Shown here piece after piece: positions 31,823 to 42,922 of a stretch of 64,000 nucleotides of DNA (its first letter is position 1; each line of letters starts with the position of its first letter). This stretch comes from Dipteris shenzhenensis. Its lineage: Eukaryota; Polypodiophyta; Polypodiopsida; Gleicheniales. A model generated the notes under the pieces. The model was not told where the DNA came from. It did not search any database and saw only the letters and a list, made by a program, of their open reading frames with translations. Position numbers and translations under genes: made by a program. Location of the stretch: NCBI GenBank assembly GCA_047967505.1, contig CM106540.1. One strand, given 5' to 3'.

Positions 31823-34800
31823 ATGGATCAATCACCTATCCAGTGGGATTCTCAAGATAGGGATGTGCATCCAAGACAGAGGAATGTGCCACAATCTCAA
31901 CAAGAATTTGAACAAATGGTACGCACTCGTATACAAGAGCTGGAAAATCTTAAAAGGGATCCCAGGGCTCAGCATTTGTTTCCAGCAGAGGCTATGCCTA
32001 ATCCAGTATATGACGTGCCAATGCCAGAGGCACACTCTCGTGTACAGTCTGAGAGAGAGAGATCTCATAGATCTCATAGGAGACGGTCCCATAGTAAAAA
32101 GAGATCGAGGCGTCATCACCGATCTCCTAGTCTATCACCGTCTACCTCGAGTTCGACTTCTATGTCTTCTTCTTCCTTATCAGATAAACCATCCAGGAAA
32201 AGAAGGAAACACGAGAAGTCTGGGAAGAGAAAATCTTCCAAAGCGACCAGGGAATTTAAAGAGGGAGGAAAATCTGTTAAGTTTATGACCTACAATGGAC
32301 AGTATGGTCATATAGACAAAGCATTGCAGTTTATCAGACAGTTTGATGCTGCATTCGGTACTGAGAAATTTTCAGAATCCTCCAAGTTAAGAATGGTCAG
32401 CCTACATTTAACAGCAACGGCTAGTGCATGGTGGAGTGCACTGACCACAGATGGATCAGCCCCAAGAAAGTGGAAGGGCTTCAAGAAAGCCTTCTACCAG
32501 CAGTTCATGCCTAAACAGTTTAGAGACCATGTTCTTCAAGACTGGGACAGCTTGCACATGGATGCAGGAGATACAGTGGATGGGTACAACCAAAAGTTTT
32601 GGGATGCTTATTTGCAGGTTGCACCGTTCAAAAAGATCTCCAAAGGTACCCAGATGAGGAAGTACAGAGCAGGTCTCACTCCAAGAATTCAGGCAGTAGT
32701 GAATGCTTTGGGGGCAAAGAATATTCAAGATCTTATGCATTCAGCCTCAGTAGCGAGTCTTGTGCCGCTACAAGATCCATCTACAGTGCCATCCTTGCAT
32801 GCAGGACGTGCTGATAAAAAGAAAACTGATTTTCAAAAATCAGAAAAGAAAGAGTCCCCTAAGGCTGAAAAGAAAGGGTTTCAGCCTCAGAAGCCGAGGG
32901 GTACTCAGTTCTCGAAGACCTATAAGGGCAAATCTCTATTTACCCCTGAACAGATAGCGGAATTCCGTAGAGATGGGAAATGCTTCAGGTGCGGTAAAGA
33001 GGGGCATGTGGCTGCCCAGTGCCCAGAAAAGCCTTCATCATCGAAGGGAAAAGAGGCAGAGAAGCCACGGGGACCGCAAAAGCCAATGGCGGGGGGTATT
33101 CCTGATATACTGGGTCATGCTTTGAACCCAGAAGAACGAGAATTGCTGCTATCATGGGGCAAAGTTAGAGACCAGCAAGCGCTGATTTTATTTGATCCAG
33201 GGGCTACTGATAATTTCATATCAGAGGATCTAGCCCTGAGGCTGGGAATAAAGACGGAAGAGCTAGGCAGGGCTTTGGATGCCGATCAAATGTTTTGTGG
33301 GAATCCTGTGCCAGTTACTCCCTTGATAGGGAAGCTCCGTCTTCATATTCAGAGTTATGTGGATCAGGAAGACTTCTTCATTTCTCCACTGAAACATTAT
33401 GATGTAGTTTTGGGGATGCCTTGGTTTCACCGCAAGGCAGTGAAGTTGACTCTTCCTGAAAGAGTGCTGGAATTTGTACATAGGGGGAAAAATCAGCGTG
33501 TAATTGCCAGGAATAAAGGGGACACTATCCCCATTGTATCTGATGTTTCATGCGGTAAAGCAATAAAGTCTGCAATTTCTGCGTACATGGTTTTCGTAAA
33601 AGAAAAAGCGAATGATATGCATGCTGAAATGGATGATGCAGACAAAGATAGGTTTCAGTTTTTGGTAAACTTTAAAGATTGCTTTTCTGATGTTTTACCA
33701 GGGGAGTTACCCCCAGAGAGACCAGAAGATCATCAGATAGAGTTAATGCCTGGTAGTGAGCCACCAAACAGACCCCCTTATAGAGTCAGTGCGACTCAGA
33801 GAGAGGAGATTATGGCTCAGGTACAGGACTTGTTGTCCAAAGGGTTGATTCAGCCCAGCTCGTCTCCTTTTTGTTCCCCTGTACTGTTAGTACAGAAGAA
33901 AGATGGTTCATTCCGTATGTGCGTCGATTATCGCGCACTGAACAAAATGACCATCAAGAATAGATTCCCTATTCCGCGTATTGATGATGTCTTGGATCAG
34001 CTAAATGGAGCTTCAGTTTTCAGCAGGATAGACTTAAAGAGTGGCTACCACCAAGTGAGGATACAGCCTCAGGATGTGCATAAGACAGCATTCCGCACAA
34101 CATTCGGGTTGTATGAATACTTAGTGATGCCTTTTGGATTGACAAATGCTCCAGCCACATTCAATAGAATGATGGATCGCATCTTCCGGAAGTACAGGCA
34201 TTTTACGGGTACTTTCTTTGATGATATCTTAGTTTTTTCTAAGACAGAGGAAGACCACAGAGAACATCTTGCTATAGTGTTTCAAGAGCTGAGAAATCAT
34301 CAGCTCTATGCCAACAGCAAGAAAAGTGAATTCTTCCTGGAAGAAATCCATTATCTGGGGCATATAATATCCAAGAACGGGATACAAATGGATCCAGCGA
34401 AGATCCGTGCCATTCAGGAATGGCCAGAGCTGAAAACTGTACATGAAGTTCGAAGCTTTTTAGGCTTGTGTTCTTACTACAGAAGATTTATCAGACACTT
34501 TGCTGATATCGCAGCTCCATTACATGACCTCACTAAGAAAAATGCAGCTTTCACATGGGGATTATCACAGAAGAAAGCATTCAATACACTCAAGGAAAAG
34601 TTGACTACAGAGCCCATTCTGGTAGTTCCGGATCTGTATCAGTCTTTTGATGTGGATTGCGATGCTTGTGGAGAATGTGTTGGGGCTGCATTGCATCAGA
34701 ATGGTCATGTAGTAGCCTATGAAAGCAGACGACTTCGGGATGCAGAAAGATATTTAGGAATCTATGAGAAAGAGTTATTGGCTATAATTCATGCCATCCA

Positions 34801-36487
34801 TACATGGAAACATTATCTTTTGGGTGCAGATTTTACTGTCAAAACAGATCACCAAAGTCTGAAATACTTTTTGACTCAGACCAAGCTTTCAGAGAAGCAT
34901 ATGAAATGGGCAAACATGCTGTCAATGTATCATTTTCAGATTGTCCATACCCCAGGAATTCGGAACAGAGTGGCAGATGCCTTATCCCGAAGACCCCAGG
35001 TCAATAATGTAACTATTGCTTATCATCAGGACCTGGAAGGCATGAGGGAACAATATGCTCATGATTCTGATTTTGGTGAAATTTTACAGCAGATGCAAGA
35101 AGGGCAATCCACCAGTCACTATTCCCTGAAAGATGGGTATTTAATGAAAGATGATTGCCTATGCATCACCCAGGAGATGAGAAAAAAGATTTTGGGGGAA
35201 TGCCATGCACCTCCCTATGCTGGACACAGAGGAATTACAGCAACAACTCTAGCACTAGAGAGGTATTTCTTTTGGCCAGGAATGCGGAAAGATATACATC
35301 AGTTTGTTACTGAATGCCTTACGTGTCAGAAAATGAAGTATGATAGACAGAAGGCACCTGGCCTACTTATGCCTCTTCCCGTGCCTCAGGCACCATGGGA
35401 AAATATTACAATGGACTTTATTTTTGATTTGCCGAGATCAAAGTCAGGGAATGATGGGATTTGGACTATCATTGATAGATTCAGCAAGCAAGCTCATTTC
35501 ATTCCGGTTCGCAAAACCATAAAGGCAGATCATATGGCTAAGCTGTTCATGGCACAGATCTTTAAACATCATGGTATGCCTAAGTCCATTGTTAGTGATC
35601 GAGATCCCAGAATGACCAGTCTATTCTGGAGAGCTTTATTTGATAACATGGGGACGAATCTGAATTTTTCTTCTTCTTTCCATCCCCAGACAGATGGTCA
35701 AAGTGAAGTAGCAAATTCTACCATTTTGGATATGCTGAAATGCTACGTGGGTGACCAGAGTTCAGACTGGGAAAAGTACCTACCCTTAGTAGAGTTTGCT
35801 TACAATAATACAGTACATAGCTCTACAGGGAAAGCCCCTTTTGAAGTCATATATGGGAAGGTGATTTTGCCACCTATATTGAGGACTAAAGATGAAATAT
35901 TTGCTGCTGATCAGTTTGTAAGAGACCTCCAGACAGCTTACAGCCAAGTCCGGACAGCAATTGAAAGGTCTCAAGACAAACATAAAAGGGCTGCAGATAA
36001 ACATAGGAGACAGCTAGATCTCAAGGAAGGGGACTGGATACTTTTGAGGTTTGAAAAAGCGAGGCTCCGCAAGTTTAAAGGCAAACAGAAAGTGTATGCA
36101 AAGTTATCTCCCAGATATTATGGCCCTTTCAGGGTTACAGAGAGAATAAATGAAGTTGCATACAGATTAGCATTGCCAGAGCATTGGAGGATTCACAATG
36201 CATTCCATGTGAGTCTTCTAAAGAAATTTCAGGGACCAGAGCCTACAGAACCAGTATCAGAAGATCCACCAGAAGTGGATGAGCTGGAGGAAGTCCTTCA
36301 GCCAGAGCAAATTGTGTACCATACTGTACGTAAAGGCCCTCAGGGTAAAGAATTTTACAGGTATCTTGTCAAATTCAAGAATTATACGGCATTAGATGCC
36401 AAGTGGATGGACGAAGACATGTTATCCGATCATCCACAGCTTTTGGATGTTTACAAGGAAGCTTTTCAGTTGAGGTCAACTGAATAG
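31823..36487 (+). CDS. intact Ty3/gypsy gag-pol polyprotein (1554 aa)
   Basis: A single uninterrupted frame. Residues about 70-135 are an Arg/Ser-rich stretch ([17 protein letters not shown], then a serine run). The Gag core follows ([15 protein letters not shown]), then CCHC knuckle [14 protein letters not shown] at about 386-399 and a protease-like [12 protein letters not shown] at about 454, where DSG/DTG is DPG. RT spans about 650-880 with [11 protein letters not shown] and catalytic [10 protein letters not shown], then RNase H ([14 protein letters not shown], about 943). Integrase has an HHCC region ([12 protein letters not shown]...CLTCQKMK, about 1127-1172), core [24 protein letters not shown] and [11 protein letters not shown] chromodomain-like end, [19 protein letters not shown], lies near 1514-1532. 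The start at 31823 is the first ATG of the frame. The polyprotein would make virus-like particles, reverse transcribe and integrate the element. Confidence 0.96.
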   Translation: MDQSPIQWDSQDRDVHPRQRNVPQSQQEFEQMVRTRIQELENLKRDPRAQHLFPAEAMPNPVYDVPMPEAHSRVQSERERSHRSHRRRSHSKKRSRRHHRSPSLSPSTSSSTSMSSSSLSDKPSRKRRKHEKSGKRKSSKATREFKEGGKSVKFMTYNGQYGHIDKALQFIRQFDAAFGTEKFSESSKLRMVSLHLTATASAWWSALTTDGSAPRKWKGFKKAFYQQFMPKQFRDHVLQDWDSLHMDAGDTVDGYNQKFWDAYLQVAPFKKISKGTQMRKYRAGLTPRIQAVVNALGAKNIQDLMHSASVASLVPLQDPSTVPSLHAGRADKKKTDFQKSEKKESPKAEKKGFQPQKPRGTQFSKTYKGKSLFTPEQIAEFRRDGKCFRCGKEGHVAAQCPEKPSSSKGKEAEKPRGPQKPMAGGIPDILGHALNPEERELLLSWGKVRDQQALILFDPGATDNFISEDLALRLGIKTEELGRALDADQMFCGNPVPVTPLIGKLRLHIQSYVDQEDFFISPLKHYDVVLGMPWFHRKAVKLTLPERVLEFVHRGKNQRVIARNKGDTIPIVSDVSCGKAIKSAISAYMVFVKEKANDMHAEMDDADKDRFQFLVNFKDCFSDVLPGELPPERPEDHQIELMPGSEPPNRPPYRVSATQREEIMAQVQDLLSKGLIQPSSSPFCSPVLLVQKKDGSFRMCVDYRALNKMTIKNRFPIPRIDDVLDQLNGASVFSRIDLKSGYHQVRIQPQDVHKTAFRTTFGLYEYLVMPFGLTNAPATFNRMMDRIFRKYRHFTGTFFDDILVFSKTEEDHREHLAIVFQELRNHQLYANSKKSEFFLEEIHYLGHIISKNGIQMDPAKIRAIQEWPELKTVHEVRSFLGLCSYYRRFIRHFADIAAPLHDLTKKNAAFTWGLSQKKAFNTLKEKLTTEPILVVPDLYQSFDVDCDACGECVGAALHQNGHVVAYESRRLRDAERYLGIYEKELLAIIHAIHTWKHYLLGADFTVKTDHQSLKYFLTQTKLSEKHMKWANMLSMYHFQIVHTPGIRNRVADALSRRPQVNNVTIAYHQDLEGMREQYAHDSDFGEILQQMQEGQSTSHYSLKDGYLMKDDCLCITQEMRKKILGECHAPPYAGHRGITATTLALERYFFWPGMRKDIHQFVTECLTCQKMKYDRQKAPGLLMPLPVPQAPWENITMDFIFDLPRSKSGNDGIWTIIDRFSKQAHFIPVRKTIKADHMAKLFMAQIFKHHGMPKSIVSDRDPRMTSLFWRALFDNMGTNLNFSSSFHPQTDGQSEVANSTILDMLKCYVGDQSSDWEKYLPLVEFAYNNTVHSSTGKAPFEVIYGKVILPPILRTKDEIFAADQFVRDLQTAYSQVRTAIERSQDKHKRAADKHRRQLDLKEGDWILLRFEKARLRKFKGKQKVYAKLSPRYYGPFRVTERINEVAYRLALPEHWRIHNAFHVSLLKKFQGPEPTEPVSEDPPEVDELEEVLQPEQIVYHTVRKGPQGKEFYRYLVKFKNYTALDAKWMDEDMLSDHPQLLDVYKEAFQLRSTE

Positions 36488-36499
36488 AAGCCGAGGGGA
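36485..36499 (+). promoter_or_regulatory. polypurine tract of the Ty3
   Basis: AGAAGCCGAGGGGA immediately before the 3' LTR; it overlaps the stop region of gag-pol. It primes plus-strand cDNA synthesis. Confidence 0.8.
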
Positions 36500-37483
36500 T
36501 GTCACCACAATGTAAATATCCTAAGTCAAAGTACAGTTGATCATTTATTTGATCATAATTAAAGAATTTTATATGTGTTAATTACGGTCAAAGAGTTATT
36601 TTAATGGTCAAAGGATTGACTACGGTCAAAGATACTTGACTCTAGTCAAGTAAACCTGACTACGGTCAGAGAGTGTTGACTTCGGTCAACAAGACTTGGC
36701 ATGCGCCAAGAGGGGTTAACCCCGGTTAACCAAGATGTGCCAACCTCGGTTGGAGAGACTTGGCTATAATTAAGGCACCTTGACCTTGGGTCGAAGCTCT
36801 TTAATTATAATCAAGAGTGTTGACTCCGGTCAACCAGAGAAAATATATATATATATATTTATTAATATATATATATATATATATTTGTTTAGATGTGCAC
36901 ATGTGTTCAGTGGGGACGCCCACCGTGACTAGGATTAGTCCACAGTGTGTTATTTGCATGCAAAGCGCTAACAATTAATGGGTACCATGGTGGTGCGCTT
37001 TAATTAATTGTTGCAGGTACTGGCAAGGATTATTTTTCCTAAGCGAAATGGGAGCCTGACAAGCACCTAGGAAGCGGTTCGTGTGACCGAGAGCTTTGAA
37101 GACTCCAGAATGGCCCTAAGTGGCTTGTAATAAGAGTTAGTCTAGATTGTAGACAAGTGGCATGTTGCCAATTTGAATGGGGTTTGAAGCCCTTGTAAAG
37201 AAGGATTTCTTTTCACGTAAAAAAGAGAGAGACTTACGAGACAGCTTCCTGCTGAACTTTTGTAACAGTTTTTCTGAAAGTAATAAAGACCTTCGGGGGG
37301 GTCCAGCCCGACAATTTGTCCTGGGCCCTAGTGTATGTTCAGAGAGAGAGAGAGAGGGAGAGCTTTTGGAGAGTTAATTTCAGTCGTGGAAATACAGTCA
37401 AAGCTGTTTCGTCAGTTTGGATTGTATAAGCCATAGCTGTTGTATCACCCTTCGTCGAATACGGGTTGTATTGCTGGTTGTAT
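36500..37483 (+). repeat. 3' LTR of the nested Ty3
   Basis: Near-identical to 29526-30537 with a shorter (AT)n tract (about 36841-36886). Contains the AATAAAGACC module at 37282-37334. Confidence 0.95.
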
Positions 37484-37488
37484 TGTAC

Positions 37489-40332
37489 TCACTTCATGCT
37501 GGACATTGTCCGCATTCTGATGTAAATGCCACCGAGCTGCCAAAGATTTCATTGTGGCATAGCCGGCTTGGCCATATGAGTATTAAGGGAATGGAGCAAT
37601 TGGCTCATTTTGGTTACTTGCCGAGTCTAAAATATTCAGATTTAAAGAAATGTGAATTTTGTCTCTACGGTCGTCAAGTACAAATACCTCATAAGAGAAG
37701 GTCAGATCAGAAATTACAGCTCTTGGAGCTAGTACATACAGATGTGTGTGAGATGCCTACACTCTCTTTAGGAGGTTCAAAGTACATAATGTCATTCATA
37801 GATGACGCCACCCGCAAAGTGTGGGTTTACACTCTCAGAAAGAAGAGTGATACGTTCAAGGCTTTCACTAAGTTTGTTGCACTGGTCGAAAATGAGACAG
37901 GCAAAAAACTGAAAGCCTTACGATCTGACAATGGTGGAGAGTATTTGTCCAAAGAATTTCAAGAATTCTGTGAGGCAAAGGGTATTCAAAGGGTGTTGTC
38001 TGCACCATATGATCCTCCACAGAATGGTACAGCTGAAAAAATGTTCAGGACCATTCAAGAGAAAGTCAGATCCATGTTGTCACATGCTGCACTGCCCCAC
38101 ACATTTTGGGCTGAAGCTGTAAAGACAGCTGTGCACCTTATTAACAGGTCACCAAACAAGAGACTATGTGGCGGTGTGCCTGAACAGGCATGGACGGGTA
38201 AGCCTCCGTCTTACAAACACCTACGGGTCTTTGGTTGTGTCGCGTATGTGCATGTACGCAGGGAGGACAGAACTAAACTGGATCCAAAGTCTCTTAAATG
38301 CATATTCCTAGGTTACGGTGACAAAGGTGAGATGGGCTACAGGATTTGGGATCCCAAGAACAGAAAACTTATACGCAGCAATGATGTCGTGTTTGATGAA
38401 ACCATCATGTTCAAGGAACCTGTTGTACAGCAGGGACCTTTAAAAGTAACTATTAATGATAACAGGCATCATGGGCAACACGAACAGGCTGTAAATCAGC
38501 CACAACAGCAGCATAACCAGCCATTAAATGATGCTGCAGCAGGTCCTAATGGACAGCCAGGTATGGCAGAAGACATCCCAATGGATGAAGCACAGTTAGG
38601 TGATCTTCCTGACATGCAAATGCAGCCAGGAGACATGGGACAGCCACCTTATCTGGGTGATGAACAGGCTGGACAGCCAGCTCAAGACGATGGTCATTGG
38701 GTTAGAAGGTCAACTAGACCGACGCGGCAGCCAGAAAGATTTGTTCCAGGCATTGATTATTTGATGCTCACTGATTGTGGAGAGCCTTCATGCTACAGAG
38801 AGGCTAGGCAGAGGGCAGACAAGGTTCAATGGGATCTTGCTATGAAGGCTGAAATGGACAGCCTTCACAAGAATGGCACTTGGGAATTGGTATCCTTGCC
38901 TACTGGTAAGAAGGTACTGCCATGCAAATGGGTTTATCGACTTAAGGTCACACCTGGTGAAAAGCCAAGGCATAAAGCCAGACTGGTTGCCAAGGGGTTC
39001 AAGCAGGAATATGGTGTTGACTTTGACGAGATATTCTCTCCTGTTGTTAAGATGACAACACTCAGAACTGTATTAGCATTGGTTGCACATGCAGATATGG
39101 ACTTGGTCCAAATGGATGTCAAGACAGCATTTCTTCATGGTGATTTACATGAGGAAATTTTTATGCAGCAGCCAGAGGGTTTTACAGTGAAGGGCAAAGA
39201 GAAGCTTGTATGCAAACTAAAGAAAAGTCTTTATGGTCTAAAGCAGGCACCCAGGGAATGGTATCATAAATTTGATACATTCATGCGAACCCAGGGTTAC
39301 AGGAGAAGTGACATTGATCACTGCTTGTATACCAAGAAAGCTTTAGATGGCAGTTTACTTATCCTCATTTTGTATGCGGATGACATGTTAATTGCTGGAA
39401 AATCTCATAATGAGATGAATGCCTTGAAAAAGAGATTGCACCAAACCTTTGATATGAAAGATCTTGGTGATGCCAACCATATATTGGGTATGCGAATACT
39501 TCGGGATAGGGAAAAGCGGTTGCTATACTTGTCTCAGAAGGAATATATTGGCAAGGTCTTGCAGAGATTTCACATGGAGGGGGGGAAGAGTATTGGTACT
39601 CCATTGCCTCCTTATGTGAAAATCAGTGCTTTGGACAGCCCTCAGACAGATGCTGAAAAAGCTGAGATGTCAAAGATTCCGTATGCATCAGCATGTGGCA
39701 GTCTCATGTATGCTATGGTTGCAACCAGGCCCGATATTGCGTTTGCAGTGGGAGTGGTTAGCAGATACATGGCTAAACCTGGCAAAAAGCATTGGAATGC
39801 AGTAAAAGGTGTCATGAGATACCTGAAGGGTACACAGGACTTGTGTATATGTTTCGGCAGTCAAGATGCAAAAGTGCAAGGTTATACAGACTCTGATTAT
39901 GCCGGTCACCCTGATACCCGGAAGTCTACTACCGGATACGTTTTCACTTTCACTAGAGGTGCAGTGTCGTGGGTATCTAGAATGCAGCAATGCGTTGCAT
40001 TGTCTACTACAGAAGCTGAATATATTGCAGCCACTGAGGCGTGCAAGGAAGCTATATGGCTATCTCGGCTAGTGGCAGATTTGGGCTACTCTAGTGATAC
40101 TCCATTGTTGCATTGTGACAGTCAGAGTGCCATACAGTTGGCACGAAATCCTGTTTTTCATGCAAAGACGAAGCACATCGACGTGAAGTATCATTTTATC
40201 AGGGAGGTGCTTGAGAACAAGCAACTTCAGCTTGTGAAAGTTCACACTGATGACAATCCAGCAGATCTGTTGACCAAAGGATTGGCTGCTGAGCGGTTTG
40301 CACACTGCAGACGGCTTATGGGTATAGGATAA
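37489..40332 (+). CDS. copia gag-pol, second part: integrase, RT, RNase H
   Basis: Continues in phase from 29525 once the Ty3 and one TGTAC copy are ignored; 947 codons to the stop. Pre-integrase LWHSRLGHMS (about 37554), integrase catalytic residues in FIDDATRKVWVY, LRSDNGGEYLSKEF and PQNGTAEKMFRT. A Gln-rich hinge (38460-38690) follows. RT has ARLVAKGFKQEYGVDFDE, QMDVKTAFLHGDLHEE and catalytic ILYADDMLIAG (about 39366). RNase H has YTDSDYAGHPDTRKST, STTEAEYIAATEAC and HCDSQSAIQLARN. No lesion is visible apart from the Ty3 insertion, so the copia was probably coding-competent until the Ty3 entered. Confidence 0.95.
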   Translation, partial: SLHAGHCPHSDVNATELPKISLWHSRLGHMSIKGMEQLAHFGYLPSLKYSDLKKCEFCLYGRQVQIPHKRRSDQKLQLLELVHTDVCEMPTLSLGGSKYIMSFIDDATRKVWVYTLRKKSDTFKAFTKFVALVENETGKKLKALRSDNGGEYLSKEFQEFCEAKGIQRVLSAPYDPPQNGTAEKMFRTIQEKVRSMLSHAALPHTFWAEAVKTAVHLINRSPNKRLCGGVPEQAWTGKPPSYKHLRVFGCVAYVHVRREDRTKLDPKSLKCIFLGYGDKGEMGYRIWDPKNRKLIRSNDVVFDETIMFKEPVVQQGPLKVTINDNRHHGQHEQAVNQPQQQHNQPLNDAAAGPNGQPGMAEDIPMDEAQLGDLPDMQMQPGDMGQPPYLGDEQAGQPAQDDGHWVRRSTRPTRQPERFVPGIDYLMLTDCGEPSCYREARQRADKVQWDLAMKAEMDSLHKNGTWELVSLPTGKKVLPCKWVYRLKVTPGEKPRHKARLVAKGFKQEYGVDFDEIFSPVVKMTTLRTVLALVAHADMDLVQMDVKTAFLHGDLHEEIFMQQPEGFTVKGKEKLVCKLKKSLYGLKQAPREWYHKFDTFMRTQGYRRSDIDHCLYTKKALDGSLLILILYADDMLIAGKSHNEMNALKKRLHQTFDMKDLGDANHILGMRILRDREKRLLYLSQKEYIGKVLQRFHMEGGKSIGTPLPPYVKISALDSPQTDAEKAEMSKIPYASACGSLMYAMVATRPDIAFAVGVVSRYMAKPGKKHWNAVKGVMRYLKGTQDLCICFGSQDAKVQGYTDSDYAGHPDTRKSTTGYVFTFTRGAVSWVSRMQQCVALSTTEAEYIAATEACKEAIWLSRLVADLGYSSDTPLLHCDSQSAIQLARNPVFHAKTKHIDVKYHFIREVLENKQLQLVKVHTDDNPADLLTKGLAAERFAHCRRLMGIG

Positions 40333-40409
40333 GCAGACCAGTTGGTCTTGTACATGATGATGTATATTGCTGTTTTTTCTTTACTCTCTCTTATGGGCAC
40401 ACTGCCTTT

Positions 40410-40659
40410 AAGTGGGAGGTTGTTGGGGTAAAGGCACTGGCCACCCTTGTAACAGTTTTCGTCTAGTACTACTAAGTACACTAAGTACACATTGTACTTA
40501 GGTACTTAGTGGCCCTAGTCTTATCCACAGATATATATACTAGTGTGTGTACTTGGGGAGGTACCACTTATTGTTTTATCCCCACCCACTGGTGTGTGAC
40601 TACGGTGAGTGTGTCTCCTTCACTCCCTACTCCAAATCTCTCTCCCTCTCAATCTCTCA
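40410..40659 (+). repeat. polypurine tract and 3' LTR of the copia
   Basis: AAGTGGGAGG ending at 40419 is followed by the LTR 40421-40659, which matches the 5' LTR except for one base. Confidence 0.93.
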
Positions 40660-40664
40660 TTGAT

Positions 40665-41241
40665 GAAGTAAACTTGCTACAAGCTGGCTCACAGAGGGAG
40701 CAATAGACATAATAGAACTCGCATGAATCTCTAATTTATAAGGTTGGCACGCAGCCAAAACGCTAGGCTTTCCCAAACAGCTGGGCTTTCCCAAAAAGCT
40801 GGGCTTGCTTTTAGTCAAAATAGGCCGATTTTTCCTAGAAAGCAGTAGCCTCCAAATAGGCGATCTCCTTGCTTTAAGCCGTGTGGGCCCTCTTTTAGCC
40901 TACTCGCCCATTGGTTTTTCCTCAAAGTTGGGCGGTCCATATCTGCTTTTTTCTTGTGGATAGTGGGACCTGCTTTTTGTGCGTTCCCCCTTAAAACGAG
41001 GGCCTTTTTTGCGCTTTCCAAAGGTCCTGCCACATATAAAACAATGTCCAACACACCTTTACCCATTAGAGGTTCACTAATGCATGCATGCTGGTGCTCT
41101 TGACTAATTCTAGTCTTTTGGAGTGTCCTCATCATGCACATAAACAACTTTTCTCTTGTTGACCAAAGTCAATGCTCTTTGACCGAAGTCAAAATTATTT
41201 TCTCTTTTATTCTTGGGACGTCAAAATACCATCTCGTGACA
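40665..41241 (-). mobile_element. right part of the relic LTR interrupted by the copia
   Basis: The complement starts TGTCACGAGATGGTATTTTG at 41241. It then shows paired motifs of the W-box type (TTGACTTCGGTCAAAG and TTGACTTTGGTCAAC at 41195-41155), like the young Ty3 LTR. Further on it shares GCACAAAAAGCAGGTCCCAC with the non-autonomous LTR near 51210-51230. With the left part at 26440-26553 it forms one old solo LTR in minus orientation. Confidence 0.65.
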
Positions 41242-41524
41242 CTGTGGAGATAATGATGAGGTGCTGATCTTGAGGTTGTGTTGTTATGAAGATACAATTA
41301 CACTTCAATTTTGATTTCTAGTAATCTAAGAGGCCTTTTCATGAAAGGCACAAAATTTTGATTGTCCTCTTCAAAAGAGGTTTGCCTTCTAATAGATAAT
41401 GGAAACTCAAAATTTTCTTTTCAAATATTAGAAGTTTAGGAGTTCAAAATATTTTATTCGGAATGGAAAGGGAAGATTTTGAAGAAAGGTGCTTTGAAAC
41501 TAGAAGTCTTTTCAGTTAATTGCT
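41242..41524. other. no gene recognised
   Basis: AT-rich sequence between the relic LTR and the Penelope-like RT. It may be the 5' part of that element, but no motif is visible. Confidence 0.35.
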
Positions 41525-42850
41525 CACTTCTTTGAAAACTGCATAGGAAATTTGTTATATCTTACATGGACAAATGTTTCAATAAATTTTTTTAAATTTC
41601 CAAAAAGTCTTACTTAGAATGTCTTTGACAGAAGTGGATTCGTTTGCCAAAACTTACACCCCTGCCCTGGTTTCTCAAAAGGATCTGATCTTAAAACACC
41701 AGAACTTTTGTAAGTCTTCAGGGTTTGTTTGCAATCCAAGTATCCCTTTTCTTTGTGTTGCATGGAAGTTTCACAAAATTCCAAAAGAGCCAAGATTTAT
41801 TGGAGCTGCTTGTAAGACTACCTTGATAGATGTCTCTAAATGGCTAAGCTACTACAATGCCATGTTGCCTAGTGTCAATGATCTTTGGAGCAACTTATTA
41901 GAGGAGGTGGATGTTCCTTCACATTCAAGTTGCATTTTAAATGACTCCGTAGGAGTGATTCCTTTCGTCTCGTATTTTAATTCCTCTTGAAGCATTCAAG
42001 GAAAAGAGTTTGCTATTCTCCTTCAACGCTTTATACAAAGATAAAGCTGCAAGATCCGAAGTTTAGATTAGAAAGCTACTGGCAGAAGCTTTAAAGTTGA
42101 GATTTGACAAAGGTAAGATGCAAAGTGCTAAAAGTTGAGAAATAGCTTTATGCTTTGACTTTTTGTGGCTAAATAATAAACATCATGACATTGATTCTAA
42201 AAAGAAAAGATACGCAAAAGTTGTAAGTGTTAAAGATGTTTGCTCTCGGATAGATTTTCTTTTAGATAATCTTTATATCTCAATAGGTGATTCTTTGTTT
42301 TAACAATTTATAGGAATCCCTATGGGCACTAATTGCGTTGTCTTTAATCAAACTTTTATCTCCTCACTCAGGAATTTGAGTTCATGCAACGCCTTATCTC
42401 TATCAATACTTGCCCTACCATTTTTAAACAAGCTTAGCCAAGTTAGGCATTTTATAGATGATTTATTTGTACCAAATGTTTTTGACTTTCAGGACTTTAT
42501 GTACAAAGACGCTTGTGCTTTTGGAGGAGGAATCTATCCTCGTGACTCTTGTGAACTTAATTGCACTTCGAGAGGAGATTCTTGTGGTTCCTTAGATCTT
42601 AGACTCTCTCAATGTATTGTAGGATTAGAAATTGATATACATGGTAATTGTCAACAACATGAATATAGTGGTTTACACATTATAAAAATGCCTCACATTG
42701 AGTCAAACATTTTTGATTCGGCAAAATATGGAGTCGTTTCCTCCCAATTCCGTAGATTTCCCCAAGGAATAGTAATTTGATCACTTTGCTAATACGCGAG
42801 CTATAATCCAAGAAAAATAATGGAAAAAGTACACACAATCTTAGAAATGA
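41525..42850 (+). pseudogene. Penelope-like (MGTNC-type) reverse transcriptase relic, copy 1
   Basis: Joined frames carry motifs of the telomerase/Penelope RT branch, not of LTR or LINE enzymes: VAWKFHKIPKEPRFIGAA (about 41757-41812; the family has a K-HK...RFI signature), DFLLDNLYISIGDSLF (about 42254-42300), IGIPMGTNC (about 42311-42338) and the catalytic HFIDDLF (42450-42470). These are followed by GIYPRDSCELNCTS, IVGLEIDIHGN and KYGVVSSQFRRF. Stops at 41988, 42064 and 42301 inactivate it. No GIY-YIG endonuclease domain is visible on either side. The order and spacing match the family well. It is sense to the host gene. Confidence 0.82.
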
Positions 42851-42922
42851 AGTCGTTTATATAAGATTTATCGGCCTGCAGCTCTTGCTCTGTCAATCCT
42901 CAGCAGCAGATGGGATGAGACT

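Larger units (their letters stand above)
29521..37488 (+). mobile_element. full-length Ty3/gypsy element nested in the copia, TGTAC target duplication
   Basis: The element spans 29526-37483; TGTAC at 29521-29525 and 37484-37488 is the target duplication. LTRs are 29526-30537 (1012 bp) and 36500-37483 (984 bp); the length difference is in their (AT)n tracts, and otherwise I saw a single C/T difference at about 29564/36541. The LTR ends ...GGTTGTAT rather than the usual CA. PBS, leader, one gag-pol frame and polypurine tract are all present. It is sense to both the copia and the host gene. Confidence 0.95.
26549..40664 (+). mobile_element. full-length Ty1-copia element with TTGAT target duplication
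   Basis: The element spans 26554-40659, flanked by TTGAT at 26549-26553 and 40660-40664. LTRs are 239 bp each (26554-26792 and 40421-40659) and I see one difference between them (CATCGTAC versus CATTGTAC). Order: LTR, PBS, GC-rich leader, gag-pol, polypurine tract, LTR. Without the 8 kb Ty3 inserted at 29526 it would be about 6.1 kb. It is sense to the host gene and among the youngest insertions in the window. Confidence 0.95.
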
